Of a stretch of DNA of 64,000 bases, positions 8,894 to 18,453 are shown one piece after another. The notes under the pieces are model-generated. The model saw only the letters and a list, made by a program, of their open reading frames with translations. It had not been told where the DNA came from and searched no databases. Every line of letters begins with the position of its first letter. Positions within the stretch are counted from its first letter, which is position 1. The DNA comes from Caulobacter sp. (GTDB lineage: Bacteria; Pseudomonadota; Alphaproteobacteria; Caulobacterales; Caulobacteraceae): positions 39,624-103,623 of the forward strand of contig JAQGIP010000136.1 of NCBI GenBank assembly GCA_028291055.1. The letters run 5' to 3'. A program made the translations under genes and the position numbers.

Positions 8894-8917
8894 GCCCCCA
8901 CCCTTCCGGGCGGGGGC
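8894..8917 (-). terminator. terminator hairpin of the autotransporter gene
   Basis: Arms 8894-8903 and 8908-8917 pair over 10 bp with one mismatch around a 4-base loop. It lies 7 bases after the autotransporter stop on the minus strand. Only a short T run follows. Confidence 0.65.
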
Positions 8918-8923
8918 GCTTGA

Positions 8924-11900
8924 TCAGAACATCACGCGGCCGACCAGGCGGATCAGGTAACGCATCTCTTCGGAGGACAGCTCGCTGTCGCCTTCCAGCG
9001 CAAGGTAGGACATCGGCGTGCCGGCCTTCAGCGAGAAGCCCACCACGATGGCGCCGTTGCGGTCGTTGGAGGTGGAGGAGGTGAAGGGCGTGCCGCCCGC
9101 GAAGTTGGCCACGGTGTCGCCCAGCGTGCCGGCGATGCGCTGGCGGTAGCCGATGCGCATTTCCGGACGCCACCAGCTGTCGCGGCCGAACTCGGCCCCG
9201 ATCGCCAGGATGGCTTCCGCGTCGAGGCGGCTGGACTTGCGGCTGGCCAGCGACAGGTCGAAGCCCGCGCCGCCGCCCTCTTCGTCGTGGGCGGCTTCGC
9301 TGAAGTAGAGGTAGTCCATACCCACCGAGGGGCGCGCGTAGAAGCGGCCCATGCGCGCTTCATAGGCGATGTCGCCGCCGGCGCTGACCGTGTAGCCGGC
9401 CCAGTTGGACGAGGCGGTGCGGTTGATCACCGTGTCGGGCGTGCCGTCGCCGTTCGGGTCGGCCACATAGATGAACTTGCGGTCGCTATCGAGGCGCACA
9501 TAGCCGACGCTGCCGCGCACGCTGTAGGTCAGGTTGCCCTGATAGCCGCGCCAGTAGGCGCCGCCCTCGAACAGCGAGGCGGACGTCTCTTCGCCGACCT
9601 GGGCGGAGGAGCCGCGTTCCTCGGCGCTGACATAGGACATGGTCAGGCCCAGCGCGCCGCCGTCGCCCATGCTCTCATAGCCGGCGACGAAGCCGAAGGC
9701 CTTGGTGTCGGAGCCTTCGCTATCAACCGTGTTGCGCTGGATGCGGCTGTTGATTTCCTGGATCCAGAAGCTGTCGGGACCGTAGCGTTGGTGCGGGTCG
9801 GGCCGGGCCGAGATGCCGTCGCTGGCCGACTGCTCGGCCAGCATCAGCGACTGGAAGATGCCCACGCCGGTGTTGGGCAGCATCTGGTCGAAGGCGCCCA
9901 GGAAGCCGTTACGATCGCTCTGGGCCAGGAAGGCGTCGCGGATGGCGGTGTCCTGGAAGAGGGCGCTGTAGACGGCGTCATAGGCCGCCGTGCCCTGCTT
10001 GTTGAGGCCGATCAGGGCCGCCGAACGGCGGCTGACGTCGACGACCAGCGAGCCCGCGCCGCTGCCGTCGGTGGCGCCGGCGAGGCGCGGCGTGACCACA
10101 TACAGATAGGGCGAGTTACCGGCGGCGGTGGAGTTCAACGCGCCCGCCGTCATGCTGTTGGCGGCCACCAAGGTGAATGTCTGGTTGCTCACCAGCAGAC
10201 TCTTGAACTGGACACCCACGGCCGCGCCCGCGCCGATGTTGGCCGTGGCGACGTTCAGCTGCCCATGCGTGCCGGCGCCGGGGTCGACGGTGAAGCCGAG
10301 CGTGGTGTGGTTGGTCGCCGTGGCCGCCGTGGTCGTCAGGCTGCCGGCCGCGATCGTGTTGGTGTTGGTCAGCAGCAGCGTGCTGTTGTCGATGGTGACC
10401 GCGAGGTCGGCGGGAACGCCGACGCCCGTGCCGTCGGAAATAGCACCCTGGACGATCGAAGCGCCGCTGATCGCCAGGGTGTCCTGGCCCAGGCCGAACG
10501 ACATGTCGCCGGCGAAGGTCCCGGCCAGCACTTCCAGCCGGTCGTCGTGGGCGCCCAACAGCACATTGCCCACCATGCTGGGCTCGTCGAGGTCATAGAC
10601 CCCGTTGTGGTTGGCGTCGGTGGTGTCGGTCGTGATGTGGGTGGACGGCGCCAACTGGCGGACCACCACATTGCCGCTGGCGGCCTGGACGTCGACGGCG
10701 ATCTTCGTACCCTTGATCACCTCGTTGCTGGGATCGATGTCGGCGTCGCTGTGGTCGTCGATGTCGTCGGTGGCGATGATCGTCGAGATGATGTGGCCGG
10801 AATTCTCGAACAGCCGCACGCTGCCGGACAGGTCGCGCACGCCGACGGTGTTGGCCGCCTCGCCCTGGCCCGACAAGCCGACGATGCCGGTGTTGCGCAC
10901 GGTGGTCACGCTGGCCCCGGCGTCGATCAGCAGCAGGGTGGCGCTGGTGTTGCCCTGGGCGTCGTTATTGGCGGCCACCATGCCGTCGGAAACGCTGGTG
11001 ATGTTCTCGATGCCCGCGAACAGCACGGTGTCGGCGGTGGAGCCGTTCAACAGGCGCACGCCGGTGGCGTTACCCTCGAAGGCGCTGACCGCCATGGTGC
11101 CGGTGAAGGCCGCGCCGCCGGTCAGGGTGGTGGCCCCGCCGCCCGCGACGCCGACCTGCACGCCGATGGCGTTGACGCCGTCGTAGAGGCCCGAGGCTGT
11201 GATCGCGCCCTTCGACACCAGGGCGTAGGCCGCGCCGGTGACCACGCCGATGGTGGTGGGCGTGGCGGGCGAGGAAGAACCGATGCGCAGGGCGGGCGCG
11301 CCGCCGATTGAGGTCAGCTGGCCGGTGACCTCGGTGGTGTCGGCCACGCCGTCGTTGTCCTGGTCGGTGTCTGCCGAGTCCAGGATGCCGTCGCCGTCGC
11401 CGTCGAGGGTGGTGGAGGTGCTGATGGTCGGCGGGGCGTCGAGCAGGATGCCGTGGGCGACGTTGCCGGCGATGGAGACGACCGGGCCGCTGAACAGGCT
11501 GGTGTCATAACCGTCGAGGGGGTCGGTGGCCGAGGGGTGGTCGACGCCGTCGTCGGCCTTCAGCCGCGCCCGGTCGGTCGCCAGCGCGGGGCGCGCCTGG
11601 TATTCGGGGCGGTAGCCCGAGGCGCTGATCGAGGTCTGGATGGTCACGGCGCCGCCCACGTCGCCGTCGATGGCCAGCGCGGTGGAGCCCTTGCCCGTCG
11701 CCGACACCACGCCGGTGGTCAGGGCGACATTGCCAGTCACCGGGCCGGCCAGATGGATGGCGTAGCCATTCACGCCGATGATGGAGACCGCCCCGGCGTT
11801 GGTCAGGTTGCCGGTCAGCTTGCCTTCGATGCTGATGCCGGCCGAATTGTCGCCCTCCACGGCGATCGTCGAAGCGGAGGCGGTGATCACCGAGCCGGTC

Positions 11901-12364
11901 ATGTCACCCAGCACGCGGATACCATAGCGGCCGGTGCCCTTGGCCAACGGGCCATCGAGGACGCCGTCGGTGCCGGGCAGGCCCTGGGCGTTCAGCGTGT
12001 CGGCATAGGTGTAGTTGTCGTCGAGCGCGATCGAACCGGCGTTGGTGATCGTGGTCTGGCGGTCGCCGGGGGCGGGCGCGCCGGTGGCGGTGACCAGGAT
12101 GCCGACTGAATTGTCGACGCCGCTGGAGCTAAGGCCGCCGTGGATGATCACGGTGTTGTTGCTGTTGACCGTCACCATCGGATCGGCGGTCGTCAGCTTG
12201 ATCTGGCCGCCGGCGACGACGTCGATATTTTGGCCGTTATCGGGCGCGCCGGTGGTGATCGGCGTGGTGCGCGTGCCCGTGATGCTGGTGTCGGCCAACG
12301 CGCCGTGCGCGAAGAACAACAGCGGGGCGGCGGCGACGGAGACGGCGAGACGCTTGCGCAACAT
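8924..12364 (-). CDS. autotransporter (type Va) with calcium-loop motifs in the passenger
   Basis: ATG 12364 (MLRKRLAVSVAAAPLLFFA) starts a 1146-residue protein with a Sec signal ending near GALADT. Residues of roughly 25-830 are a repetitive passenger rich in Gly, Thr, Val and Asn, with motifs such as ITNAGSIAL and LTNAGAVSI typical of beta-helix adhesins. Two stretches look like calcium loops of the thrombospondin-3/EF-hand type: DGDGDGILDSADTDQDNDG and DTTDANHNGVYDLDEP. The last 280 residues form the autotransporter barrel (SFWIQEINSRIQRN, AFGFVAGYESMGDGGALGL, MRIGYRQRIAG) ending RVMF with terminal Phe. It is divergent from phoR across 195 bases. Adhesion is the likely function; the ligand is unknown. 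Confidence 0.88.
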   Translation of the reverse strand: MLRKRLAVSVAAAPLLFFAHGALADTSITGTRTTPITTGAPDNGQNIDVVAGGQIKLTTADPMVTVNSNNTVIIHGGLSSSGVDNSVGILVTATGAPAPGDRQTTITNAGSIALDDNYTYADTLNAQGLPGTDGVLDGPLAKGTGRYGIRVLGDMTGSVITASASTIAVEGDNSAGISIEGKLTGNLTNAGAVSIIGVNGYAIHLAGPVTGNVALTTGVVSATGKGSTALAIDGDVGGAVTIQTSISASGYRPEYQARPALATDRARLKADDGVDHPSATDPLDGYDTSLFSGPVVSIAGNVAHGILLDAPPTISTSTTLDGDGDGILDSADTDQDNDGVADTTEVTGQLTSIGGAPALRIGSSSPATPTTIGVVTGAAYALVSKGAITASGLYDGVNAIGVQVGVAGGGATTLTGGAAFTGTMAVSAFEGNATGVRLLNGSTADTVLFAGIENITSVSDGMVAANNDAQGNTSATLLLIDAGASVTTVRNTGIVGLSGQGEAANTVGVRDLSGSVRLFENSGHIISTIIATDDIDDHSDADIDPSNEVIKGTKIAVDVQAASGNVVVRQLAPSTHITTDTTDANHNGVYDLDEPSMVGNVLLGAHDDRLEVLAGTFAGDMSFGLGQDTLAISGASIVQGAISDGTGVGVPADLAVTIDNSTLLLTNTNTIAAGSLTTTAATATNHTTLGFTVDPGAGTHGQLNVATANIGAGAAVGVQFKSLLVSNQTFTLVAANSMTAGALNSTAAGNSPYLYVVTPRLAGATDGSGAGSLVVDVSRRSAALIGLNKQGTAAYDAVYSALFQDTAIRDAFLAQSDRNGFLGAFDQMLPNTGVGIFQSLMLAEQSASDGISARPDPHQRYGPDSFWIQEINSRIQRNTVDSEGSDTKAFGFVAGYESMGDGGALGLTMSYVSAEERGSSAQVGEETSASLFEGGAYWRGYQGNLTYSVRGSVGYVRLDSDRKFIYVADPNGDGTPDTVINRTASSNWAGYTVSAGGDIAYEARMGRFYARPSVGMDYLYFSEAAHDEEGGGAGFDLSLASRKSSRLDAEAILAIGAEFGRDSWWRPEMRIGYRQRIAGTLGDTVANFAGGTPFTSSTSNDRNGAIVVGFSLKAGTPMSYLALEGDSELSSEEMRYLIRLVGRVMF

Positions 12365-12559
12365 GCGGACTGAACCTTGGATGGGTGGCGTGGCGGACTG
12401 TGAAATGTCGCGGTGCGGCCAGAAATTGGTCACGATAGTTCGACCCCCGGAACGCCCCCGCCCCACACTTGGAAACCCGTCTATCGCATGCCAATCGATG
12501 GCGCCATATGTCTCGCGCGATCTTCTGCGCCCCGCGACGTCTTATTGAGGACCCCTGTC

Positions 12560-13810
12560 ATGCCGGCGCCACAGCCGTTCTCTTCCGGCTCGGGTCCCGA
12601 ACGGCGTTTCCACCTGTTGGGCTGGACCCTCAGTCGCGCGCCTGGATCGCCGCCGCGGCCGCCGCCCCCGATCGCCGCCGCCCCGCCCGCCGACCCGCTG
12701 AACGAGGCGCTGGAACGCCTGCCAGAGCCGGTGATGGTGGTGGGCGCGCGCGACGCGGAGGACCTGGCCGACCGCCAGGTGCTGTTCGCCAACGCCGCCG
12801 CGCGCGACCTGCTGCGCCTGCAGGGCGGCGTCGGCCCCCTGGTCTCCGCCATCCGCGATCCGCAGGTGCTGGAGGCCATCGACGAATCCCTGTTCGGCGG
12901 GCTGGAAGGCCGCTGCGTCTTCCACACCGTCGGCAACCAGGACCGCCACTGGCTGGCCCTGACCCGGCCGATGGGCGATTCGCCCGGCGGCGCGCGCCTG
13001 GCCCTGCTGCTGCTGCGTGACGAGACCGATGCGCGGCGCAGCGAACACGCCCGCGCCGACTTCCTGGCCAACGCCAGTCATGAGCTGCGCACCCCGCTGG
13101 CCTCGCTGTCGGGCTTCATCGAGACCCTGCGCGGCCATGCCCGCGACGACGAGGCGGCCCGCGACCGGTTCCTAGGGATCATGCAGGCCCAGGCCGAACG
13201 GATGGCGCGGCTGATCGACGACCTGATGAGCCTGTCGCGCATCGAGCTCAACGAACACATCGCCCCCGCCGGGCGGGTGGACGTGGGCCAGGCGGTCAAT
13301 GACGTGATCGACGCCCTGGCGCCCCTGGCCCAGACGCGCGGGGTGAAGCTGGAGGCCATCCTGCCCGCGCGCGGCGAGGTGGTGGCCGAGGGCGACCGCG
13401 ACCAGATCGTCCAGGTGGCCCAGAACCTGATCGACAACGCGCTGAAATACACCCCCGACGGCGGCGTGATCCGCATTGAGGTCTTCGCCGGCCCGGAATC
13501 GGCGATCACCGTGCCCCGCGACCCCACCGCCGCGCGCCTGGCCCTGCTGGTCCCCGATCATGCGGCGGGCGAACTCTACGCCGCCATCCGGGTGGCGGAC
13601 GCGGGCCCCGGCATCGCCCGCGAGCACCTGCCCAGGCTCACCGAGCGCTTCTACCGCATCGAGGGCCAAAAGAGCGGCGAACGCTCCGGCACCGGCCTGG
13701 GCCTGGCCATCGTCAAACACATCATCAACCGCCACCGGGGCGGGCTGATGGTGGAGAGCGTGCTGGGCCTGGGCGCCGCCTTCACCGCCTGGCTGCCGGT
13801 GGCGCGGTAA
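12560..13810 (+). CDS. phoR: phosphate-regulon sensor histidine kinase PhoR
   Basis: The ATG at 12560 with a TGAGGA site 8 bases upstream gives 416 residues. A PAS-like region (NEALERLPEPVMVVGARD through the HWLAL stretch) precedes the kinase core. The H-box FLANASHELRTPLASLSGF puts the phospho-acceptor His near residue 174. The ATPase domain shows NLIDNALKYTPDGG, DAGPGIAREHLPRLTERFY and GTGLGLAIVKHI. It heads the phoR-pst-phoU-phoB block, and its partner PhoB is encoded at 18454. No membrane helix is visible anywhere, including in the open frame upstream, whereas PhoR proteins usually carry one or two at the N-terminus. If correct, this is a soluble PhoR that senses through PstB/PhoU contacts. 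Confidence 0.9.
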   Translation: MPAPQPFSSGSGPERRFHLLGWTLSRAPGSPPRPPPPIAAAPPADPLNEALERLPEPVMVVGARDAEDLADRQVLFANAAARDLLRLQGGVGPLVSAIRDPQVLEAIDESLFGGLEGRCVFHTVGNQDRHWLALTRPMGDSPGGARLALLLLRDETDARRSEHARADFLANASHELRTPLASLSGFIETLRGHARDDEAARDRFLGIMQAQAERMARLIDDLMSLSRIELNEHIAPAGRVDVGQAVNDVIDALAPLAQTRGVKLEAILPARGEVVAEGDRDQIVQVAQNLIDNALKYTPDGGVIRIEVFAGPESAITVPRDPTAARLALLVPDHAAGELYAAIRVADAGPGIAREHLPRLTERFYRIEGQKSGERSGTGLGLAIVKHIINRHRGGLMVESVLGLGAAFTAWLPVAR

Positions 13811-13846
13811 GAGCGGCGCCCAATTCAGGCACTGCCCAAGCCCTTC

Positions 13847-13876
13847 CGCTCATTCCCGCGGTCGCGGGGATGAGCG
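13847..13876. repeat. intergenic hairpin between phoR and pstC
   Basis: Arms 13847-13860 and 13863-13876 (CGCTCATTCCCGCG and its near complement) pair over 14 bp with one mismatch. The core CTCATYCCCGCG is shared with the larger element at 3185. It could end phoR transcripts ahead of the Pho box. The 249-base gap 13811-14059 holds this hairpin and the Pho box and no gene. Confidence 0.6.
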
Positions 13877-13929
13877 CAGCGTTGGGGGGGGAGGCAGCCT
13901 CACTGAGTCCACCCGTCAGCAGCAGGACG

Positions 13930-13951
13930 CTGTCACGCAACTGTCACGTAA
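13930..13951 (+). promoter_or_regulatory. Pho box (PhoB-binding site) upstream of pstC
   Basis: Two 11-base direct repeats, CTGTCACGCAA and CTGTCACGTAA, sit head to tail at 13930-13951, followed by a weaker third unit ACGTCGCAC. This matches the PhoB consensus of two CTGTCAY units spaced by four bases. It lies about 110 bases upstream of the pstC start and should activate the pst operon during phosphate limitation. Confidence 0.88.
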
Positions 13952-14059
13952 ACGTCGCACAGAGGCAGCGATGCGAGGGCAGTAAGCGGTCGCGGCGCGG
14001 GGCGCTTCAAGCCGCCCTGACCTCGCGCCCGGTGTTGCAGTGGAAAAGCCGATCTCATC

Positions 14060-15502
14060 ATGCTGATCCTGATGGTGCTCCTGGCGCTGGCGGCCCTCTC
14101 GGCCGGCGCCTACGCCATGGGCCGGCGCAAGGCGCGCCAGGCCACGGCCGGCGCCGCCGGCCGCCCCCACTCCCTGCCCGGCTATCACGGCGCCTATGTC
14201 GCCCTGTGGACCGGCCTGCCCGCCGCCATCCTGCTGTTCGCCTTCGTGGCCTTCGGCGGGCGTATCGAATACGCCCTGATCAGCGCCGATCCGCCCCCCG
14301 CCTCCGCCGGGATCACGGCCGAGCGGATGGCCACCTACTATGGCGACGTCCAATCGGTGGCCAACGGCCAGTCGACCAGCGCCGTGGTCTATGAGGGCGC
14401 GGCCAAGACCGCCTTCGACGCCGCCGTGGCCCACGCGCGGTCCACCGACACCCTGGCGCGTCTGCTGGCCGCCGCCGCCGCCCTGGTGCTGGCCATCGGC
14501 GGTTTCCTGCTGGCCTTCCCGAAGCTGTCGAAGGACTTCCGCGCCCGCAACCGGGTCGAAGGGCTGACGTCAGCCGTCCTCATCGTCTGTTCCGTGGTGG
14601 CGGTGATGACGACGCTCGGCATCGTCATGTCGCTGCTCTACGAGAGCCTGCGCTTCTTCCAGGCCGTCTCGCCGCTCAGCTTCCTGTTCGGGACCGACTG
14701 GGACCCCCAGATCGCCATGCGCACCGACCAGGTGATGACGCACGGCGCCTTCGGGGCCATCCCGCTGTTCGCCGGCACCTTCCTGATCATGATCATCGCC
14801 ATGGCGGTGGCCGCGCCGGTCGGTCTCTATTCGGCGATCTACCTGGCCGAATACGCCGGGCGCACGACCCGCGCGGTGGTCAAGCCGGCCCTGGAAATCC
14901 TGGCCGGGGTGCCGACCGTGGTCTACGGCTTCTTCGCGGCGCTGACGGTGGGACCGCTGTTCCGTTCCGGCTTCAACGCCCTGGGCGCCCAACTGGTCGG
15001 CGGACCCCTGAACGATCTGGGCCTCTATCTGGGCCAGGTGCAGAACCAGATGGCCCTGGTGGCCGGGGCGGTGATGGGCATCATGCTGATCCCCTTCGTC
15101 TCCTCCCTGTCCGACGACATCATCAACGCCGTGCCCCAGGCCCTGCGCGACGGCAGCTATGCGATGGGCGCCACCAAGTCGGAGACCATCAAGCGGGTAA
15201 TCCTGCCCGCCGCCCTGCCCGGCGTCGTGGCGGCCCTGCTGCTGGCCATGAGCCGCGCCATCGGCGAGACCATGATCGTCACCCTGGCCGCCGGGCTTCA
15301 GGCCAAGCTGACCGCCAATCCGCTCGACACCGTGACCACGGTGACGGTGCAGATTGTCACCCTGCTGACCGGCGACACCGAGTTCGACAATCCCAAGACC
15401 CTGGCCGCCTTCGGCCTGGGCCTGACGCTGTTCGCCATCACCCTGGTGCTCAACATCATCGCCCTGCGCATCGTGCAGAAATACCGGGAACAATATGACT
15501 GA
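14060..15502 (+). CDS. pstC: phosphate ABC transporter permease PstC
   Basis: 480 residues, in the long form common in alphaproteobacteria. The N-terminal third has three extra hydrophobic helices (LILMVLLALAALSAGAYAM, GLPAAILLFAFVAFG, LLAAAAALVLAIGGFLLAF) with a soluble loop between. The permease core follows: MALVAGAVMGIMLIPFVSSL and the EAA-type loop around QALRDGSYAMGATKSETI, which contacts the ATPase. It pairs with PstA to form the phosphate channel in the inner membrane. The pstA gene overlaps its 3' end by 8 bases. Expression should start from the Pho box just upstream. Confidence 0.95.
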   Translation: MLILMVLLALAALSAGAYAMGRRKARQATAGAAGRPHSLPGYHGAYVALWTGLPAAILLFAFVAFGGRIEYALISADPPPASAGITAERMATYYGDVQSVANGQSTSAVVYEGAAKTAFDAAVAHARSTDTLARLLAAAAALVLAIGGFLLAFPKLSKDFRARNRVEGLTSAVLIVCSVVAVMTTLGIVMSLLYESLRFFQAVSPLSFLFGTDWDPQIAMRTDQVMTHGAFGAIPLFAGTFLIMIIAMAVAAPVGLYSAIYLAEYAGRTTRAVVKPALEILAGVPTVVYGFFAALTVGPLFRSGFNALGAQLVGGPLNDLGLYLGQVQNQMALVAGAVMGIMLIPFVSSLSDDIINAVPQALRDGSYAMGATKSETIKRVILPAALPGVVAALLLAMSRAIGETMIVTLAAGLQAKLTANPLDTVTTVTVQIVTLLTGDTEFDNPKTLAAFGLGLTLFAITLVLNIIALRIVQKYREQYD

Positions 15503-16823
15503 CGCCGCCCTCATCGCCGGCGCGACCCAGCCGAGCGGACCCGGCCACGCCTCCGGGTCCACGCCCAAGACGCTGGCCGCGGCCAAGCGCCTGAAGGCGC
15601 GCCACGCGGCGGAGTTCCGCTTCCGCCTCTATGGCCGCACCGCCATCATCGTGGCGCTCAGCTTCCTGGTCATCCTGCTGGGGCGGATCGTCTCGCAGGG
15701 CTGGTCCACCTTCGTGCAGAACCGCATCAGCGTGGCGGTCTATGTGGACCCGGCCAAGGTCGACGCGCGCGCGCTGAACGGCGTCAACTGGGACTATATG
15801 ATTTCCACGGCGGCGCTGGCGAAACTGGGCCTCACCGACGACGACGTGGGCGAGCGCTCGGGCAAGATGAGCGCCCTGCTGTCGCCGGCCCTGGGCTATG
15901 ACCTGCTGAAGAAGATCAAGGCCGACCCCTCGCTGATCGGCAAGACGGTCACCGTCGACGGGCCGATCGGGGCCGACGCAGGCCTCTACTACAAGGGCCT
16001 GATCAAGCGTTCGACGGCCGAGGGCGACCGGCGGCTGGACGACGCCCAGCTGGGCTGGCTGGACCAGCTGAAGGCCAAGGGCCAGGTCACCTCGAAGTTC
16101 AACACCGACTTCCTCACCCACGCCGACTCCACCCAGCCGGAACAGGCGGGCGTGGCCGGGGCCGCCATCGGCTCGGCCCTGACCCTGATCGTGGTGGGCC
16201 TGCTGGCCATCCCGATCGGCGTGCTGACCGCCGTCTATCTGGAAGAGTTCGCGCCCAAGAACCGCTGGACCGACCTGCTGGAGGTCAACATCAACAACCT
16301 GGCCGCCGTGCCCTCCATCATTTACGGCCTGCTGGGCCTGGCCCTGTTCATCAACATGATGGGCGTGCCGCGCTCCACGCCCCTGGTGGGGGGGCTGGTG
16401 CTGGCCCTGATGGCGCTGCCCACGGTGATCATCGCCACCCGCTCGGCCCTGAAGGCCGTGCCGCCTTCGATCCGCGAAGCGGCGCTTGGCGTCGGCGCCT
16501 CGCGCACCCAGACCGTCTTCCACCATGTGCTGCCGATGGCGCGCCCGGGCATCATGACCGGCGCCATCCTGGCCCTGTCGCACGCCATGGGCGAGACCGC
16601 GCCCGGCTTGATGGTCGGCATGGTGTTCTTCTCATCCGACCTGCCGCGCGGTTTCCTGAGCGCCGCCACCGTCCTGCCGGTCCAGGTCTTCATCTGGGAG
16701 AACGCCTCGGAGCGCGCCTTCCTGTCGATGACCGCCGCCTGCATCATGGTGCTGCTGGCCTTCATGATCTTGATGAACGGCACGGCCATCTATCTTCGCA
16801 GCCGCTACGAACGCCGGTGGTAG
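15495..16823 (+). CDS. pstA: phosphate ABC transporter permease PstA
   Basis: 442 residues, beginning ATG 15495 inside the end of pstC, which suggests translational coupling. An N-terminal helix ([18 protein letters not shown]) is followed by a long extracytoplasmic insert of about 160 residues (from the [14 protein letters not shown] stretch to the HADSTQPEQ stretch), then the six-helix permease core with the EAA-type loop [21 protein letters not shown]. The large insert is usual for alphaproteobacterial PstA and absent from the enterobacterial protein. It forms the second half of the PstCA channel. Confidence 0.95.
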   Translation: MTDAALIAGATQPSGPGHASGSTPKTLAAAKRLKARHAAEFRFRLYGRTAIIVALSFLVILLGRIVSQGWSTFVQNRISVAVYVDPAKVDARALNGVNWDYMISTAALAKLGLTDDDVGERSGKMSALLSPALGYDLLKKIKADPSLIGKTVTVDGPIGADAGLYYKGLIKRSTAEGDRRLDDAQLGWLDQLKAKGQVTSKFNTDFLTHADSTQPEQAGVAGAAIGSALTLIVVGLLAIPIGVLTAVYLEEFAPKNRWTDLLEVNINNLAAVPSIIYGLLGLALFINMMGVPRSTPLVGGLVLALMALPTVIIATRSALKAVPPSIREAALGVGASRTQTVFHHVLPMARPGIMTGAILALSHAMGETAPGLMVGMVFFSSDLPRGFLSAATVLPVQVFIWENASERAFLSMTAACIMVLLAFMILMNGTAIYLRSRYERRW

Positions 16824-16827
16824 TTTG

Positions 16828-17730
16828 ATGTCCTACATCTCCAAAGACCCCTCCAACCCTTCGGGATCGCCCATGACCACCCCCGAGCGCCATCAAGGCG
16901 ATCATGCCGACGGCGTCCCTGAGATCCGGCTGCGCACCGCCGCGATCGGCGCCCATGCCGACGCGCCCACCGGCACGCTCAAGGTCCAGGCCAAGAAGAT
17001 CAACGTCTTCTACGGCGCCAAGCAGGCGCTGTTCGACGTGGACGTCGACATCCCCGGCAAGGCGGTCACCGCCTTCATCGGCCCGTCCGGCTGCGGCAAG
17101 TCCACCTTCCTGCGCTGCATCAACCGGATGAACGACACCATCCCCGGCGCCAAGGTGACCGGCGAGGTGCTGCTCGATGGCGAGGACGTCAACGACCGCC
17201 AGATCGACCCGGTGACCCTGCGCGCGCGGGTCGGCATGGTGTTCCAAAAGCCCAACCCCTTCCCCAAGTCCATCTTCGAGAACGTCGCCTATGGCCCGCG
17301 CATCCACGGCCTGGCCGCCGGCAAGGCCGACCTTGAAGAGATCGTCGAGGCCTCGCTGAAGCGCGCCAGCCTGTGGGAGGAGGTCAAGGACCGCCTCAAC
17401 CAGCCCGGCACCGGCCTGTCCGGCGGCCAGCAGCAGCGGCTGGTCATCGCCCGGGCCATCGCCGTGGCCCCGGAAGTGATCCTGATGGATGAGCCCTGCT
17501 CGGCGCTCGACCCCATCGCCACGGCGCGGATCGAGGAGCTGATCGACGAGCTGCGTCAGCAGTTCTGCATCGTCATCGTCACCCACTCCATGGCCCAGGC
17601 CGCGCGGGTGTCGCAGCGCACGTCCTTCTTCCACCTGGGGAAACTGGTCGAGAGCGGCTCCACCGAGGAGATGTTCACCAACCCCAAGGACAGCCGCACC
17701 CAGGACTACATCACCGGCCGGTTCGGCTGA
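16828..17730 (+). CDS. pstB: phosphate ABC transporter ATP-binding protein PstB
   Basis: ATG 16828, four bases after the pstA stop, gives 300 residues; an adjacent TTG at 16825 is less likely. An ATG at 16873 would drop a variable N-terminal tail. Walker A is [10 protein letters not shown] (about 85-93), the Q loop is [13 protein letters not shown], the ABC signature is LSGGQQQRL (about 197) and Walker B is [13 protein letters not shown]. The C-terminal [14 protein letters not shown] and [10 protein letters not shown] segments are typical of PstB. It powers PstCA and, with PhoU, reports phosphate flux to PhoR. Confidence 0.96.
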   Translation: MSYISKDPSNPSGSPMTTPERHQGDHADGVPEIRLRTAAIGAHADAPTGTLKVQAKKINVFYGAKQALFDVDVDIPGKAVTAFIGPSGCGKSTFLRCINRMNDTIPGAKVTGEVLLDGEDVNDRQIDPVTLRARVGMVFQKPNPFPKSIFENVAYGPRIHGLAAGKADLEEIVEASLKRASLWEEVKDRLNQPGTGLSGGQQQRLVIARAIAVAPEVILMDEPCSALDPIATARIEELIDELRQQFCIVIVTHSMAQAARVSQRTSFFHLGKLVESGSTEEMFTNPKDSRTQDYITGRFG

Positions 17731-17740
17731 GGACCCCGAC

Positions 17741-18436
17741 ATGAACGAGCACATCGTCAAATCCTACGGCGACGAACTGGCCCACCTGACGGCGGAGGTC
17801 ACCCGCATGGGCGGGCTGGCCGAATCCCAGGTCAACGACGCCATCGCCGCCGTCACCAAGCGCGACACCACGCTGGCCCAGGCCATCGTCGGCCGCGACG
17901 AGCGGCTGGACACCCTGGACACCGAGATCGAGCGGGCCGCCATCCGCCTGATCGCGTTGCGCCAGCCGATGGCCAACGACCTGCGCCGTACGGTCGGCGC
18001 GATGAAGATCGCCTCCAACCTGGAACGCTGCGGCGACCTGGCCAAGAACATCGCCAAGCGCACCCTGATCCTGGCCGAGAACGATCCGGCGACGGCGCTG
18101 ACCCGCTCCATCGGCCGCATGGGCCGGCTGGTGGCCGGCCGGCTGAAGGACGTCATCGACGCCTATAGCCACGCCGACATCGACAGGGCCGTGGCCGTGT
18201 GGCTGCGCGACGAGGAGGTGGACGAGCACTACAACGCCCTGTTCCGCGAACTGCTGACCTACATGATGGGCGATCCGCGCACGATCACCGCCGGGGCGCA
18301 CCTGCTGTTCATTGCCAAGAACCTGGAGCGGATCGGCGACCACGCCACCAACATCGCCGAGATCGTCCACTTCCAGATCACCGGCGAGGAGATCGTCTCG
18401 CAACGCCCCAAGCTCGACAGCCTCAAGCCCCAATAG
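17741..18436 (+). CDS. phoU: phosphate signalling protein PhoU
   Basis: 231 residues with the two PhoU three-helix repeats: a first half around MGGLAESQVNDAIAAVTKRD and a second half around LMAR-like MGRLVAGRLKDVIDAY. The metal-binding acidic signatures are LERCGDLAKNIAKR and LERIGDHATNIAEIV, both intact. PhoU links the Pst transporter to PhoR and keeps the regulon off when phosphate is plentiful. It starts 10 bases after pstB and is followed 17 bases later by phoB, so all are one transcription unit. Confidence 0.95.
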   Translation: MNEHIVKSYGDELAHLTAEVTRMGGLAESQVNDAIAAVTKRDTTLAQAIVGRDERLDTLDTEIERAAIRLIALRQPMANDLRRTVGAMKIASNLERCGDLAKNIAKRTLILAENDPATALTRSIGRMGRLVAGRLKDVIDAYSHADIDRAVAVWLRDEEVDEHYNALFRELLTYMMGDPRTITAGAHLLFIAKNLERIGDHATNIAEIVHFQITGEEIVSQRPKLDSLKPQ

Positions 18437-18453
18437 GCTCGGAGAACACTTAA

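Noticed and set aside
9287..11311. 674-residue plus-strand frame over the autotransporter
   Set aside because: Repetitive Gly/Ala/His/Arg composition, no start signal, and the opposite strand encodes a coherent autotransporter.
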